Assembly: GCA_018265615.1 (NCBI GenBank)
Contig: JABLYX010000089.1
Coordinates: forward strand, 1-15,614
Reading direction: 5' to 3'
DNA from: Lentisphaeria bacterium
Lineage (GTDB): Bacteria > Verrucomicrobiota > Lentisphaeria > Victivallales > Victivallaceae
Length of the DNA: 15,614 nt
Below are positions 1 to 7,690 of the stretch, in pieces. The position numbers were made by a program, and so were the translations under genes. The notes beneath the pieces are model-generated. The model made no database searches. It was given only the letters and a program-made list of their open reading frames with translations, and had not been told where the DNA came from. Positions within the stretch are counted from its first letter, which is position 1. Every line of letters begins with the position of its first letter.

Positions 1-53
1 CCGGCGACAATCACGTTGGCAACGTGATGCTCTACCAACTGAGCTACACTCGC
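1..53 (-). tRNA. tRNA-Gly (anticodon GCC), 3' part outside the window
   Basis: Read on the minus strand from position 53, the sequence gives a 7-nt 5' acceptor strand (GCGAGTG), TA, a D-arm with stem GCTC/GAGC and loop AGTTGGTA, and an anticodon stem TCACG/CGTGA around the loop TTGCCAA. The anticodon is therefore GCC, which reads glycine codons GGC/GGT. The variable loop and the first bases of the T-stem follow. The T-loop and 3' acceptor strand lie beyond the window edge, so acceptor pairing cannot be checked. Confidence 0.92.
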
Positions 54-76
54 ATCTCTCATTTTCGATGTTTTTA

Positions 77-104
77 AATATATTCCCGCTTGCGAAAAAT
101 GCAA
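77..104 (-). promoter_or_regulatory. Putative promoter of the tRNA-Gly gene
   Basis: On the minus strand a TTGCAT box (99-104) is followed after 16 nt by TATATT (77-82), about 24 nt upstream of the tRNA 5' end. A perfect 6-bp inverted repeat, GCTTGC at 88-93 and GCAAGC at 101-106 with a 7-nt loop, overlaps the -35 region. It lies just downstream of the preceding minus-strand gene remnant and could partly end its transcription, although no T-run follows. Confidence 0.45.
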
Positions 105-114
105 GCTCACAAAA

Positions 115-626
115 TCAATTTTTTTCAAAAATTTCCGCCGGAACCGGATCGGGGGCTTTCGGATCCCCGGTTTTGGCCCGCGCGGCTTCGCCCTTCCTTT
201 CTTCGTCACCGCCCGGAAGCTCATACAGCCGCGGCAACCCGGACCGGACCGACGTCTGAATTCCGTCGGCATTGTACAACTCTTCCCCTTTCAGAAATGC
301 GGTCAGCAGCCGGGGCAGAACTCCCGCTCGTCGCACGAAATATCGAGTCCGCTTTCCCGCAACTCCCATACGGATCGGCGCATACGCTCCTGCATGCGCC
401 GATCCTCCGCCCCCTGCACAATCTCCGCGGACAATCCGCATGCGGCACACCGGAACAGAACCGGGCCGGGCGTGTTGAGACCGGAAACCCGGCTCCCGGC
501 GAACAGGATCATCGGCCCCGAAAACCCCTTCACCCGCTCGAGCCTCCGGTCGAGCTCCGCGCGCGTCAGGAGCATGCTCCCCGCACCCGCCGACAGCAAT
601 ATGCAAACAAGGCTGCTTTTCCGCAT
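115..626 (-). pseudogene. Tandem CxxC-protein paralog B, frame-broken secreted protein
   Basis: Function not recognised. The gene starts at 626 with Shine-Dalgarno GGAGGA about 7 nt upstream. The first frame runs to 303 (107 residues): a hydrophobic leader, then LTRAELDRR, KGFSGP, a CAAC pair and a final CPGC directly before TGA. The segment LTRA-L-RR...GFSG...C-x-x-C...L-I-D-x-E-x-CPxC is shared with the neighbouring paralog at 1135, so they are duplicates. In another frame, from about 318 down to 115, comes RLLTAFLKGEELYNADGIQ and then LPRLYELPGG. This matches the paralog's C-terminal MLRAFFEKK...LPRLRELLIGG. A -1 shift in the CCCC of the CPGC codons would join the two parts, but about 25 residues present in the paralog are missing. 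The lipobox cysteine of the paralog is Gly here. Most likely a decayed gene; the 107-residue product could still be made. Confidence 0.55.
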
Positions 627-633
627 CGCCGGA

Positions 634-1135
634 TCCTCCGATCAGCAGTTCCCGCAGCCGCGGCAGCGCCGAATGCATACTGAAATAACAACTGCCGATC
701 ACGTAACCTGCTTTTTTCTCGAAGAAAGCCCGCAGCATCCGGGCGTCGTGCCCGTCCAGAGGAATCCGCCGGGTCACGCCGTCAACCGTGATGATCCAGT
801 ACGCCTAGGGGGGCGCAGACCGGGCAGAGCTCGCTCTCGTCAATGACGATCTCCAGCCCCTCCGCACGCAGGCACGGCATGGTCGCGCGCGCCTCCGTAA
901 CGATGTCGAAGAGGTTCTCATAAGACTCCGCAATATAATCCGTGCGCGTCCCGCAGGCCGGGCAGGCGTACTCCCGGAGCGTCAGGCCGGTCTGCCTCAT
1001 GATATTGCCGCCGGAAAAGCCCCGGCTCCCCGGCTGCGGCCTCCGCTCAAGATCCGCGCGCGTCAACCTTGCATTGCACGCCGCGAACATCATCACGACC
1101 GGCAGGATCCCCGCCGACAGCCAACTCTTGTTCAT
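634..1135 (-). pseudogene. Tandem CxxC-protein paralog A, putative lipoprotein, frame-broken
   Basis: Function not recognised. The start at 1135 is preferred over an in-frame ATG at 1174 because GGAGGA lies about 5 nt upstream. It begins MNKSWLSAGILPVVMMFAAC, a lipoprotein-type signal with a possible lipobox Cys at residue 20. Next come LTRADLERR, GFSGG and two cysteine pairs, CPAC and CPVC, about 45 residues apart, as in a zinc ribbon. The first frame stops at 782. From about 804 another frame reads YWIITVDGVTRRIPLDGHDA, then MLRAFFEKK and LPRLRELLIGG (to about 634). This is clearly protein-like and resembles the C-terminus of paralog B. The break is next to a run of six G on the plus strand (808-813) and a CTAG (805-808). 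A simple indel in the run would not repair it, because the restored frame meets TAG at 807-805. The second frame then stays open into paralog B. A disabled gene is the simplest reading; sequencing error is possible. Confidence 0.55.
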
Positions 1136-1153
1136 CGCAATCCTCCGCGCAGG

Positions 1154-1182
1154 TTGCAAAAACCCCTTTTTCATACTATGTT
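1154..1182 (+). promoter_or_regulatory. Putative promoter of the lipoprotein-nifS-nadA genes
   Basis: TTGCAA (1154-1159), a 17-nt spacer and TATGTT (1177-1182) precede the lipoprotein start at 1214 by about 31 nt. The -10 box overlaps that of the opposing promoter at 1175-1203, so the two polymerases would compete for the same site. Confidence 0.4.
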
Positions 1183-1203
1183 AATACAACGTCACTTTGT
1201 CAA
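1175..1203 (-). promoter_or_regulatory. Promoter for the minus-strand CxxC-protein genes
   Basis: On the minus strand a perfect TTGACA (1198-1203) is separated by 17 nt from CATAGT (1175-1180), which matches TATAAT at four of six positions. It lies 40 nt upstream of the start codon at 1135. Its -10 box shares bases with the -10 box of the plus-strand promoter described next. Confidence 0.55.
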
Positions 1204-1213
1204 TACGGAAAGC

Positions 1214-2167
1214 ATGAAGGCTATGAAACTTTTGAAATATTTGTCCGCCGTTCTCACTCTCGCTGTGCTGACCGGCTGTTCGCTCTTCCCGACCGGCCCC
1301 GCGCTGCCGGAAAACGCTTCGCGCGCGCTCGCGTATCAACTGGGAGAGGAGCCGGAGGCACTGATCATTCCGGTCTGCGACTACGGCGATTCGTTCGCGA
1401 TCGGCACGCCGCGCGTCATGCGTTTCCCGTACCGCGGGCTCACACAGCTGAATGACGAGTGCGGCAGCCTCCTGCGGCGGAAACGCCAGCCGTCGCGCGT
1501 ACTGATTCTCACGCCCTCCGGCACACTCTGGTCGGCAGTCCCGGTCGAAACGCCGGAGCCGGAGCTCACGTTTTTCCGTTCAAAGCTCGACGAAGCCGGC
1601 AAGGCGCAGCTGCTGGCCGATTTGAACGCGCGCGAATTTGAAATCACCTCCGGCGCCTCCCCCTGGCTCGCGCCCGGCGCGGAAAAACCGGAAACCGCAA
1701 TCCCGGCCGAACCGCTCGACGCCGACGCCGACTGGAGCAGAGGAATCGCTTTCCTCGAAACCGCCGGGACGGCGGCAACAGGCGATCCCTTCCGCCCATT
1801 CGACCGCTCCTCGGCGCGGCACGGCGTCTACTGCTCAGCAGAGAACTCCCATGTGAAGCCGGACTATGCCCCGAATGCGATCCTCACGCTCGATTACGCG
1901 AAGGAGCAGCCGGTACGCATCGGACCCAAAGCCGAATTCAGCGACCCCGCCGAACTCCGGAAAGCGCTGGACGTCCATCTCGCAAGCGGCCGTTACGCGC
2001 TGCTCCGGGTCAGGCTCGCCGCCGTCGAGGATGTGTTCCCGCTCGAACACAGCGGCATCGGCGCGCTCGTGCGCGACCGTGCCGGACATTACGGGTCGGA
2101 CCTGCTGATCGAACTGCCGGACCGGACCACAATCTGGCGCTGCAGCCGCTGTTTCTCCCCGGAATAA
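1214..2167 (+). CDS. Putative lipoprotein of unknown function
   Basis: The preferred start at 1214 gives 317 residues. GGAA lies a few bases upstream, and this start opens directly into a lipoprotein signal, MKAMKLLKYLSAVLTLAVLTGC, with a clear LTGC lipobox (Cys22). A longer in-frame start at 1154 would put 20 polar residues ahead of the signal and lies inside the promoter. The mature part has no recognised domain. It is moderately acidic with several short beta-like stretches, and ends with a CSRC pair (Cys310 and Cys313) four residues before the stop. It is predicted to be anchored in a membrane facing the periplasm. The stop codon is followed after one base by the ATG of the desulfurase gene, so the two are almost certainly cotranscribed. 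Whether it has any link to NAD or Fe-S metabolism is unknown. Confidence 0.8.
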   Translation: MKAMKLLKYLSAVLTLAVLTGCSLFPTGPALPENASRALAYQLGEEPEALIIPVCDYGDSFAIGTPRVMRFPYRGLTQLNDECGSLLRRKRQPSRVLILTPSGTLWSAVPVETPEPELTFFRSKLDEAGKAQLLADLNAREFEITSGASPWLAPGAEKPETAIPAEPLDADADWSRGIAFLETAGTAATGDPFRPFDRSSARHGVYCSAENSHVKPDYAPNAILTLDYAKEQPVRIGPKAEFSDPAELRKALDVHLASGRYALLRVRLAAVEDVFPLEHSGIGALVRDRAGHYGSDLLIELPDRTTIWRCSRCFSPE

Positions 2168-2168
2168 A

Positions 2169-3257
2169 ATGATCTATCTCGATTACAACGCGACCACCCC
2201 CTGCCTGCCGGAGTGCATCGAGGCAATGCTCCCGTTTTTCGGGGAGCGGTTCGGCAACCCCGCAAGCGAACACCCTTACGGCCGCGAAGCGGCGGAAGCC
2301 GTCGCCGGAGCCGCAGCCGCGGTCGCGGAGCTCATCGGCGCGGAGCCGGGGCAGATCCTCTTCACCGGCAGCGCGACCGAGGCGAACAATCAGGCTGTTC
2401 TTCAGGCGCAGTCCGGTGAAGTCGTCCTTTCAACTGCCGAACATGCATCGCTTTACGAGCCTGCCCGGCTGCGCGGCACCGTGCGGTTCGCCGCTCCGGA
2501 CGCGGAGTCGGTCATCGCGGAACTCACGCCCGGAACCGCCCTCGCCGCATTGAACCTCGCGAATCACGAAACCGGGGAACTCCTGCGGGAGCCGGAGCGC
2601 ATCGCGGACGAAGCCCGGCGGCACGGCATTCCGCTGCATCTCGATGCGACGCAGGCCGTCGGCAAGATCCCGGTCGATGTGCGCCGCCTGGGCTGCGCCA
2701 CGATGGCCTTCTCCGCCCATAAAATTTACGGCCCCAAAGGGGTTGGCGCGCTTTACGTCCGCGAGCCGGAACGCTGCCGCGCGCTGCTGACCGGCGGCGG
2801 GCAGCAGAACGGGCTGCGGGCCGGGACACTGAACGTGCCCGGCATCGTCGGCTTCGGAGCCGCCGCCCGCCGGGTACGTCATCCCTCCCCCGCTCCGCGC
2901 GACCGCTTCGAAGCGCTGCTGGCGGAGTCGGGGCTGAACGGCCGGATCGTTGCGGCACACCGCGCGCGCCTGCCGCAAACCAGCTGTGTGCTGTTCCCCG
3001 GGCTGAACGGCGCGAAGCTCATCGGCGAGCTCGGTGAAGCGGGGCTTTGCATCTCCTCCGGCAGCGCGTGCTCCTCCGGCGGAATTTCGCGCATCCTCAA
3101 GGCACAGGGGGCCGATCCCCTCGCCGCCGCCGGGGCGCTGCGCATCTCGTTCGGCCGCGATTCGACCGTCGCGGAGGCCGAAGAGGCGTTTTCCATTCTC
3201 CATCGCACCATCTGCAAACATCAAATTTCAGGAGTCATCGATGTCGGATCTTATTGA
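2169..3257 (+). CDS. nifS: NifS/IscS-like cysteine desulfurase
   Basis: A PLP-dependent class V aminotransferase-fold enzyme that takes sulfur from L-cysteine as a persulfide for Fe-S cluster assembly, leaving alanine. The 362 residues begin MIYLDYNATTP, the family's N-terminal signature. Visible sites are His92 in AEHAS (stacks on PLP), Asp159 and Gln162 in HLDATQAVG, the PLP lysine Lys185 in SAHKIYGPKG, the RAGT motif at 218-221, and the sulfur-accepting Cys301 in SSGSACSSG. It is about 40 residues shorter than typical IscS, with a short stretch around residues 233-250. No strong ribosome site is visible; the start lies one base after the upstream stop, suggesting translational coupling. 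The last 17 nt overlap nadA. NifS-like genes next to nad genes are known in other bacteria, where they supply the NadA cluster. A role dedicated to NadA is inferred here; general Fe-S supply is also possible. Confidence 0.93.
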   Translation: MIYLDYNATTPCLPECIEAMLPFFGERFGNPASEHPYGREAAEAVAGAAAAVAELIGAEPGQILFTGSATEANNQAVLQAQSGEVVLSTAEHASLYEPARLRGTVRFAAPDAESVIAELTPGTALAALNLANHETGELLREPERIADEARRHGIPLHLDATQAVGKIPVDVRRLGCATMAFSAHKIYGPKGVGALYVREPERCRALLTGGGQQNGLRAGTLNVPGIVGFGAAARRVRHPSPAPRDRFEALLAESGLNGRIVAAHRARLPQTSCVLFPGLNGAKLIGELGEAGLCISSGSACSSGGISRILKAQGADPLAAAGALRISFGRDSTVAEAEEAFSILHRTICKHQISGVIDVGSY

Positions 3258-4146
3258 AGAAATCAAACAGCTGAAGGCCGAGCGCAACGCGGTCATTCTC
3301 GCTCACAACTACGTCCGCCCCGAACTGCAGGACATCGCCGATTTCACCGGCGACTCGCTCGAGCTTTCGATCAAGGCGAAAAATGCGAAAGCCGAAACGA
3401 TCGTCTTCTGCGGAGTCCGCTTCATGGCCGAAACCGCGAAGCTGCTTTCGCCCGGCTCGGTCGTGCTGCTGCCGAATCCCGACGCAGGCTGCCCGATGGC
3501 CGACATGGCCGCCGCCGACAAGGTCGCCGCCTGCAAGGCCGCCCACCCGGAGACGCTCATCGTCGCATATGTGAACACGACCGCCGATGTGAAGGCCCAT
3601 GTCGACATCTGCTGCACCTCCGGCAATGCCGAAAAGATCATCGCTGCGCTCCCGGAGGATCAGGAGATCCTCTTCCTGCCGGACCGCAACCTCGGCGGCA
3701 ATCTGAACCGCAAGCTCGGGCGGCACATGCAGCTCTGGCCCGGCTTCTGCCCGACCCATGACCGCGTTACGCCGCAGATGATCGAAGAGGCGCGCGCCGC
3801 CCATCCCGGCGTCAAGGTTCTCGTCCACCCAGAATGCGATCCCGAAGTCGTCGCCGTCGCGGATGAAGCGCTCAGCACCGGCGGGATCCTGAAATTCGTC
3901 CGGGAGTCGGACGACAAAGCGTTCATCATCGGCACCGAAACCGGCATCCTGCACCGCCTGCAGCGCGAAAACCCCGGCAAGGAGTTCTATCCGCTCCAGC
4001 CCGAAATGCTCTGCCCGAACATGAAGAAGATCACGCTGGAAAACGTCCGCGACTGCCTGAAAAACATGGCGCCGCAGGTCGAACTTCCCGCCGAAATCAT
4101 GCAGTCGGCCGTCAAACCCATCGAGGTCATGCTCTCCCGTTCCTGA
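3241..4146 (+). CDS. nadA: Quinolinate synthase NadA
   Basis: Condenses iminoaspartate with dihydroxyacetone phosphate to quinolinate, the precursor of NAD, using an oxygen-sensitive [4Fe-4S] cluster; cytoplasmic. The start at 3241 (MSDLIEEIKQ) is chosen because AGGAG lies 7 nt upstream, and the resulting 301 residues match the compact NadA type. The open frame extends upstream to 3034, but only as a shadow of nifS. Three cluster cysteines are visible: Cys84 in NPDAGCPMA, Cys170 in WPGFCPTH and Cys258 in EMLCPNM. Active-site features include His22 in AHNYVRPE, the segment VNTTADVKA and HPECDPEV with His197. The gene overlaps nifS by 17 nt. No nadB or nadC is present in the window, so the iminoaspartate source must be encoded elsewhere. 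Confidence 0.97.
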   Translation: MSDLIEEIKQLKAERNAVILAHNYVRPELQDIADFTGDSLELSIKAKNAKAETIVFCGVRFMAETAKLLSPGSVVLLPNPDAGCPMADMAAADKVAACKAAHPETLIVAYVNTTADVKAHVDICCTSGNAEKIIAALPEDQEILFLPDRNLGGNLNRKLGRHMQLWPGFCPTHDRVTPQMIEEARAAHPGVKVLVHPECDPEVVAVADEALSTGGILKFVRESDDKAFIIGTETGILHRLQRENPGKEFYPLQPEMLCPNMKKITLENVRDCLKNMAPQVELPAEIMQSAVKPIEVMLSRS

Positions 4147-4160
4147 CCGTGAACAGAAAC

Positions 4161-4195
4161 AGACCCGTATTGCCGGAGCCGGTCAATGCGGGTCT
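4161..4195. terminator. Bidirectional hairpin between nadA and the pseudopilin gene
   Basis: AGACCCGTATTG (4161-4172) pairs with CAATGCGGGTCT (4184-4195) as a 12-bp stem with one G-T pair, around an 11-nt loop. It lies between two converging genes, as expected of a shared terminator. The minus-strand continuation (GTTTCTGTTC) is moderately T-rich; the plus-strand side is not. The hairpin is bracketed by 7-bp direct repeats CAGAAAC (4154-4160 and 4196-4202). Confidence 0.55.
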
Positions 4196-4218
4196 CAGAA
4201 ACGGATCTTATGCCGGGA

Positions 4219-4908
4219 TCATTCGCCCGGGTCTTTCCCGAACCAGAACGATCTCGCGTAATTGCCGCCTTTCTGGTAAGTCGCCCCGACATTGTCATAC
4301 GGAATCGCGTTGACGGAGAGAGAGGCCACGTGTCCGTCCGCCCAGCAGACATTCACCGTGCCGCGATGAACGTTGTCCATTTTGTTGATATAGGCGATGC
4401 TCTGTTTGAATCCGGTGATTGACGCGTCCCAGGCGCCGTCATAGTAGACTCCCATTTTGCTCGGGACCTTGATCGACGGCAGCTTCAGCCGGTAGTTCTG
4501 GCTGAGTTGGGGCATATAGCCGGCATAAGTGTTTTTCGCATAGGTGCGGTGCGCGATTTCACTGCGGTGTTCGCCAAAATGGGTCGGGCAGGTGAAGACG
4601 GTGGTCGCGTTCCTCAGCTTGTCCTTCGCCTCCTTCCGGTCCTGCGGGAGCCCTGTGTACAATCCGAGCGAGACGCCCCACTGGTAGAAGTCATCCGTCG
4701 AATCACTCTGGTACTGGATAACGAAGTAATCCTGATTGTCGGCGGCGTACTGCATCAGGCCGGAGCCGAGCTGCTTCAAATTTCCCTGGCAGGTGGCGCT
4801 CTGCGCCCGGCCGCGCGCCTGATTCAACGCCGGCAGCAGCATCGAGGCCAGAATCGCGATGATCGCAATTACAACGAGAAGCTCGATCAATGTAAAACAC
4901 TTTTTCAT
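4219..4908 (-). CDS. Pseudopilin-like protein with prepilin signal and H-X9-DG motif
   Basis: A 229-residue protein. The start at 4908 is fixed by AAGGAGG 5 nt upstream and gives MKKC directly before FTLIELLVVIAIIAILA. This is a type IV prepilin / type II secretion pseudopilin N-terminus with the conserved Glu five residues into the mature form; a prepilin peptidase would cut before Phe5. Then come ALNQAR, CQGNLKQLGSGLMQYAADN and a variable globular region. Near the end, HRGTVNVCWADG is an exact H-X9-DG motif (His, nine residues, Asp-Gly). This architecture is highly multiplied in Lentisphaerota and Planctomycetota, usually beside carbohydrate-active enzymes; individual roles are mostly unknown. 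The gene follows the large hydrolase with only a short gap, so it is probably the last gene of the operon. A surface or periplasmic-fibre component is inferred. Confidence 0.9.
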   Translation of the reverse strand: MKKCFTLIELLVVIAIIAILASMLLPALNQARGRAQSATCQGNLKQLGSGLMQYAADNQDYFVIQYQSDSTDDFYQWGVSLGLYTGLPQDRKEAKDKLRNATTVFTCPTHFGEHRSEIAHRTYAKNTYAGYMPQLSQNYRLKLPSIKVPSKMGVYYDGAWDASITGFKQSIAYINKMDNVHRGTVNVCWADGHVASLSVNAIPYDNVGATYQKGGNYARSFWFGKDPGE

Positions 4909-4927
4909 GGAATCCTCCTTTATCTGG

Positions 4928-7690
4928 TTATTCCTGGATGAGTTCGTAGAAAATCGCCGGCCCACCGGGCAGCGCCGCCGTATCGACATCGAGGACAAGC
5001 CGGCCGTTTTCGTTCCCGACCGGGAGCTCTCCGGCGCGTTCGCCGTTGAGCTTCAGCGCATATGCCCTGAACAATTCTGCGTCGGGCCGGTCGAGCGTCA
5101 GCCGGAACCGGCCGGTCTTCAGGAGAACCGGGAGTTTACCGATCTCTTCGAGCACGGTTTCATCTCCGTCCGAAAACCGCATGCCGCTGTTGCGGGCATC
5201 GGTCGCGATGACCGCGAGAATCCGTTTCGCGCTCCCGAGAGGAGCTTTATCCAGCGACACAGCCGTCACCGAAGCCGGAACCGTGCAGCGCTCGACCGCA
5301 AGCGTCCCCGCCCGGACCGGACGGGCGACATCTTTCACGACGACGCCTTCCAAACGCGGAGACCTGACCGTCATCTCGCCGGCCGGCACATCCATATAGA
5401 CCTCGCCGGTGTCGCTTTCGAAAATTCCCCGGGCCGGATTGCTGCGGTTATCCCTGCCGAGAACGCCGTTCCTCTTCAGGAGGGCGCAGATCCGTTCCAG
5501 CCGGCCGGTTCCGTCCGTCGCCCTGATCTCCTCGAACATATCGCCGCCGCCGGACTGCGCGACACCGTCGGGCGAGACCTTCAGGTCGGCTTTCACGGGC
5601 GCGTTGTATCTGCCGTCGAACGAGATGCCGATCCGGCTCCAGATCCACATGCGGGAGAGCTCGTCCGGAATCGCCCCCATCGCCCGGCCGCCGAACGCAA
5701 ATTTATCCGAGACCGGAATTTCGATCGTATGCGGAGAGGTACGGATATCCCGGCGCAGATATCCGAAAGCGGTCACCAGCTCCGATGCGCGCCCGATCGG
5801 ATCGTGCCCGACCTGGAAGCTCACAAGCGAATCCCCGAACAGTACCGCCTGGTTGCAGTGGCAGGCGAGCCCGTTCCAGTTCTGCAGCGCCGCGCAGGCG
5901 CCGTAGACCAGTCCCTGCTCATGGCGGTGGCGGTTCCAGAAGACGAAGCCGAACTCCGTGATCAGGTACGGGCGGTCGAGCCAGCGCGCGGTGCTCTGAC
6001 GCTTGACCGCGCTGCCGCTCTCCATGATCGGGCTCTTCTGGTTCAGCGTGATCCCTTTCGCGCCGCCGTACCCGGAGGGATGCGCGTGATAGCCGTGCAT
6101 CGTGATGACCGGAACCTTCGCGCGCCCCGGCAGGTGTACGAGGCGTGTAATCATATCCCACTGCGTCGTAAGCCCCTTGTATCCGATCTTCGCAATTTCC
6201 GCCTGATAGAACTCCGTCATTTCGAGTTCGCGCCCGGACTGGAAGCGGGTCATGTCAATCCCGGCCGGGGTATTGGTCTGCGCGACCTTGAAGCTGATTT
6301 CGGGAACCTGCTCGAAGCTCCCGTTCTCCGGCAGCGCCGCGTCTCCGCACGTTCCGTTCCAGGCGGCACGGAGCTTCGCATACGTGCCGTATTTCTGCTT
6401 CAGGAAGCTGACCCAGAGCGGCTGGAACGCCTTCGAATATTCGCGCAGGTCGAGCCGGATATCCTGCTCGTTGTAGAACTGGAAGAGCGCAAGCACGGGG
6501 TCATCTTTCAGCGCGGTCTTCGTGTACGGATTCACGTGAGTCAGGATCTTTGAAACGCCCGCAACCCAGTTCCGGCGGCGCGCCGGATCGACGAAGAGCT
6601 GCACCTTCGCGCTGTTCGGGTGGCGCGGCGGAATCGACAGATCCAGCTCGCTCGAAAATCCGACGAACGAAACGAGTCCGTCGAGGTTGATGTAGACGCC
6701 GTTCTTTTTCAGGAGATAGATGAAATAATCGAACCGGTCCTGGATCCCGGGATCGAATTCCAGCTCGTCCGCCGTCTCCGGCAGCTTGAAATGCTCCTGG
6801 CTCTTCAGCACCGCGCCGCGGCCGGGGCCGACCAGAAAACGGCCGGGACCGTGGATGCGGACCATATTGTACCCCTGCCGCACGATCGTATCGACGAACG
6901 CCCCGATCTCCGCCTTGCTCATGTACTGCATGCCGATGGTGCTTCCGGGTAAAAGCTGGATCGAAAAAAAGCGCAGCTCTTCATCCGGCTTTTTCTCAAA
7001 CACAAGCTGCCCCTTTTCATTCACGACGACCCGCCCGTATGTCCCGGCCGGAGCGCGCTCGGTGATGCCGGAGAGGTCGAGCGCGGAGCCGGCCTTCACG
7101 GCGAGATCCGACGTATCGACGGCCCTCCACACCTTTCCCTCCTTCGTCTCATAAAAAGCGGGACGCGCCTTGGCATGGGTCACGTCTGAAATCCGGATCG
7201 GCCCGAAGTTGATCTTCGCCCCGGCGGGCGCATTGCTGAAGACGATCTGCGGAAGAGCGACGGTGCTCCCCGCCGGATCGGCGGCGACCGTCACGGTGAG
7301 CCGGTGCTTCTTCCAGCTCGCGGGAATATCGAATTCCTGCAGTTTAGAGAGATAGGAGTACGGAGCTTCCGCATTCGCGATCAGCAGCCCGGCACGGCAC
7401 GGGACCGAACCGCGCACCTCGAACTCGATCTCAAGCTTCTGCCCCTTTTTCACCGGAACCGGGGAACGGAACGCGGCGACAACGGGAAACTTGCCGGTTT
7501 TCGCCGGAATCGCAATTTCCAACACCGGGTTCCCGGAGGAGTCGCGCAGCGGATCGAACGCAGGCGTCCCGCCGTTGCGGACCGAAATCGCCGGATCGGG
7601 CCGGTCGAAATTCCAGACCGCCGGCAGCTTCTCCGCGGCCGACACCGAAACCATCACCGCCACGGCGGCAAAAAACGCACCCAACCTCAT
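4928..7690 (-). CDS. Secreted putative glycoside hydrolase (TIM-barrel, cellulase-like) with N-terminal accessory domain
   Basis: A 920-residue protein. The start is supported by GGGGAGG about 7 nt upstream, and the ATG overlaps the previous stop (ATGA), implying translational coupling. Residues 1-19 form a signal peptide ending SAA. Residues of about 25-170 form a beta-rich accessory domain resembling the neighbouring small secreted protein. The catalytic part runs from about 250 to 650: QGYNMVRIHG at 272-281 resembles a first barrel repeat, FYNEQDI contains an Asn-Glu pair (Glu408, candidate acid/base), and YLITEFGF carries Glu579 (candidate nucleophile). The NE plus TEFG spacing fits clan GH-A families such as GH5 and GH42, but I cannot place it in a named family. 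The C-terminal 150 residues look like beta-sandwich. The substrate is unknown; a polysaccharide is inferred from secretion and context. Confidence 0.85.
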   Translation of the reverse strand: MRLGAFFAAVAVMVSVSAAEKLPAVWNFDRPDPAISVRNGGTPAFDPLRDSSGNPVLEIAIPAKTGKFPVVAAFRSPVPVKKGQKLEIEFEVRGSVPCRAGLLIANAEAPYSYLSKLQEFDIPASWKKHRLTVTVAADPAGSTVALPQIVFSNAPAGAKINFGPIRISDVTHAKARPAFYETKEGKVWRAVDTSDLAVKAGSALDLSGITERAPAGTYGRVVVNEKGQLVFEKKPDEELRFFSIQLLPGSTIGMQYMSKAEIGAFVDTIVRQGYNMVRIHGPGRFLVGPGRGAVLKSQEHFKLPETADELEFDPGIQDRFDYFIYLLKKNGVYINLDGLVSFVGFSSELDLSIPPRHPNSAKVQLFVDPARRRNWVAGVSKILTHVNPYTKTALKDDPVLALFQFYNEQDIRLDLREYSKAFQPLWVSFLKQKYGTYAKLRAAWNGTCGDAALPENGSFEQVPEISFKVAQTNTPAGIDMTRFQSGRELEMTEFYQAEIAKIGYKGLTTQWDMITRLVHLPGRAKVPVITMHGYHAHPSGYGGAKGITLNQKSPIMESGSAVKRQSTARWLDRPYLITEFGFVFWNRHRHEQGLVYGACAALQNWNGLACHCNQAVLFGDSLVSFQVGHDPIGRASELVTAFGYLRRDIRTSPHTIEIPVSDKFAFGGRAMGAIPDELSRMWIWSRIGISFDGRYNAPVKADLKVSPDGVAQSGGGDMFEEIRATDGTGRLERICALLKRNGVLGRDNRSNPARGIFESDTGEVYMDVPAGEMTVRSPRLEGVVVKDVARPVRAGTLAVERCTVPASVTAVSLDKAPLGSAKRILAVIATDARNSGMRFSDGDETVLEEIGKLPVLLKTGRFRLTLDRPDAELFRAYALKLNGERAGELPVGNENGRLVLDVDTAALPGGPAIFYELIQE

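Noticed and set aside
115..777. A 220-residue open frame on the minus strand read as one protein
   Set aside because: Only its two ends look protein-like, and they match the C-termini of two different paralogs. The middle 100 residues are the out-of-frame reading of paralog B, which has its own ribosome site at 626.
4859..6553. Long open frame (564 residues) on the plus strand opposite the hydrolase
   Set aside because: It lies antisense to a gene with a signal peptide, catalytic motifs and a ribosome site; its own sequence is Arg/Pro-rich without motifs, as expected of a shadow frame in GC-rich DNA.
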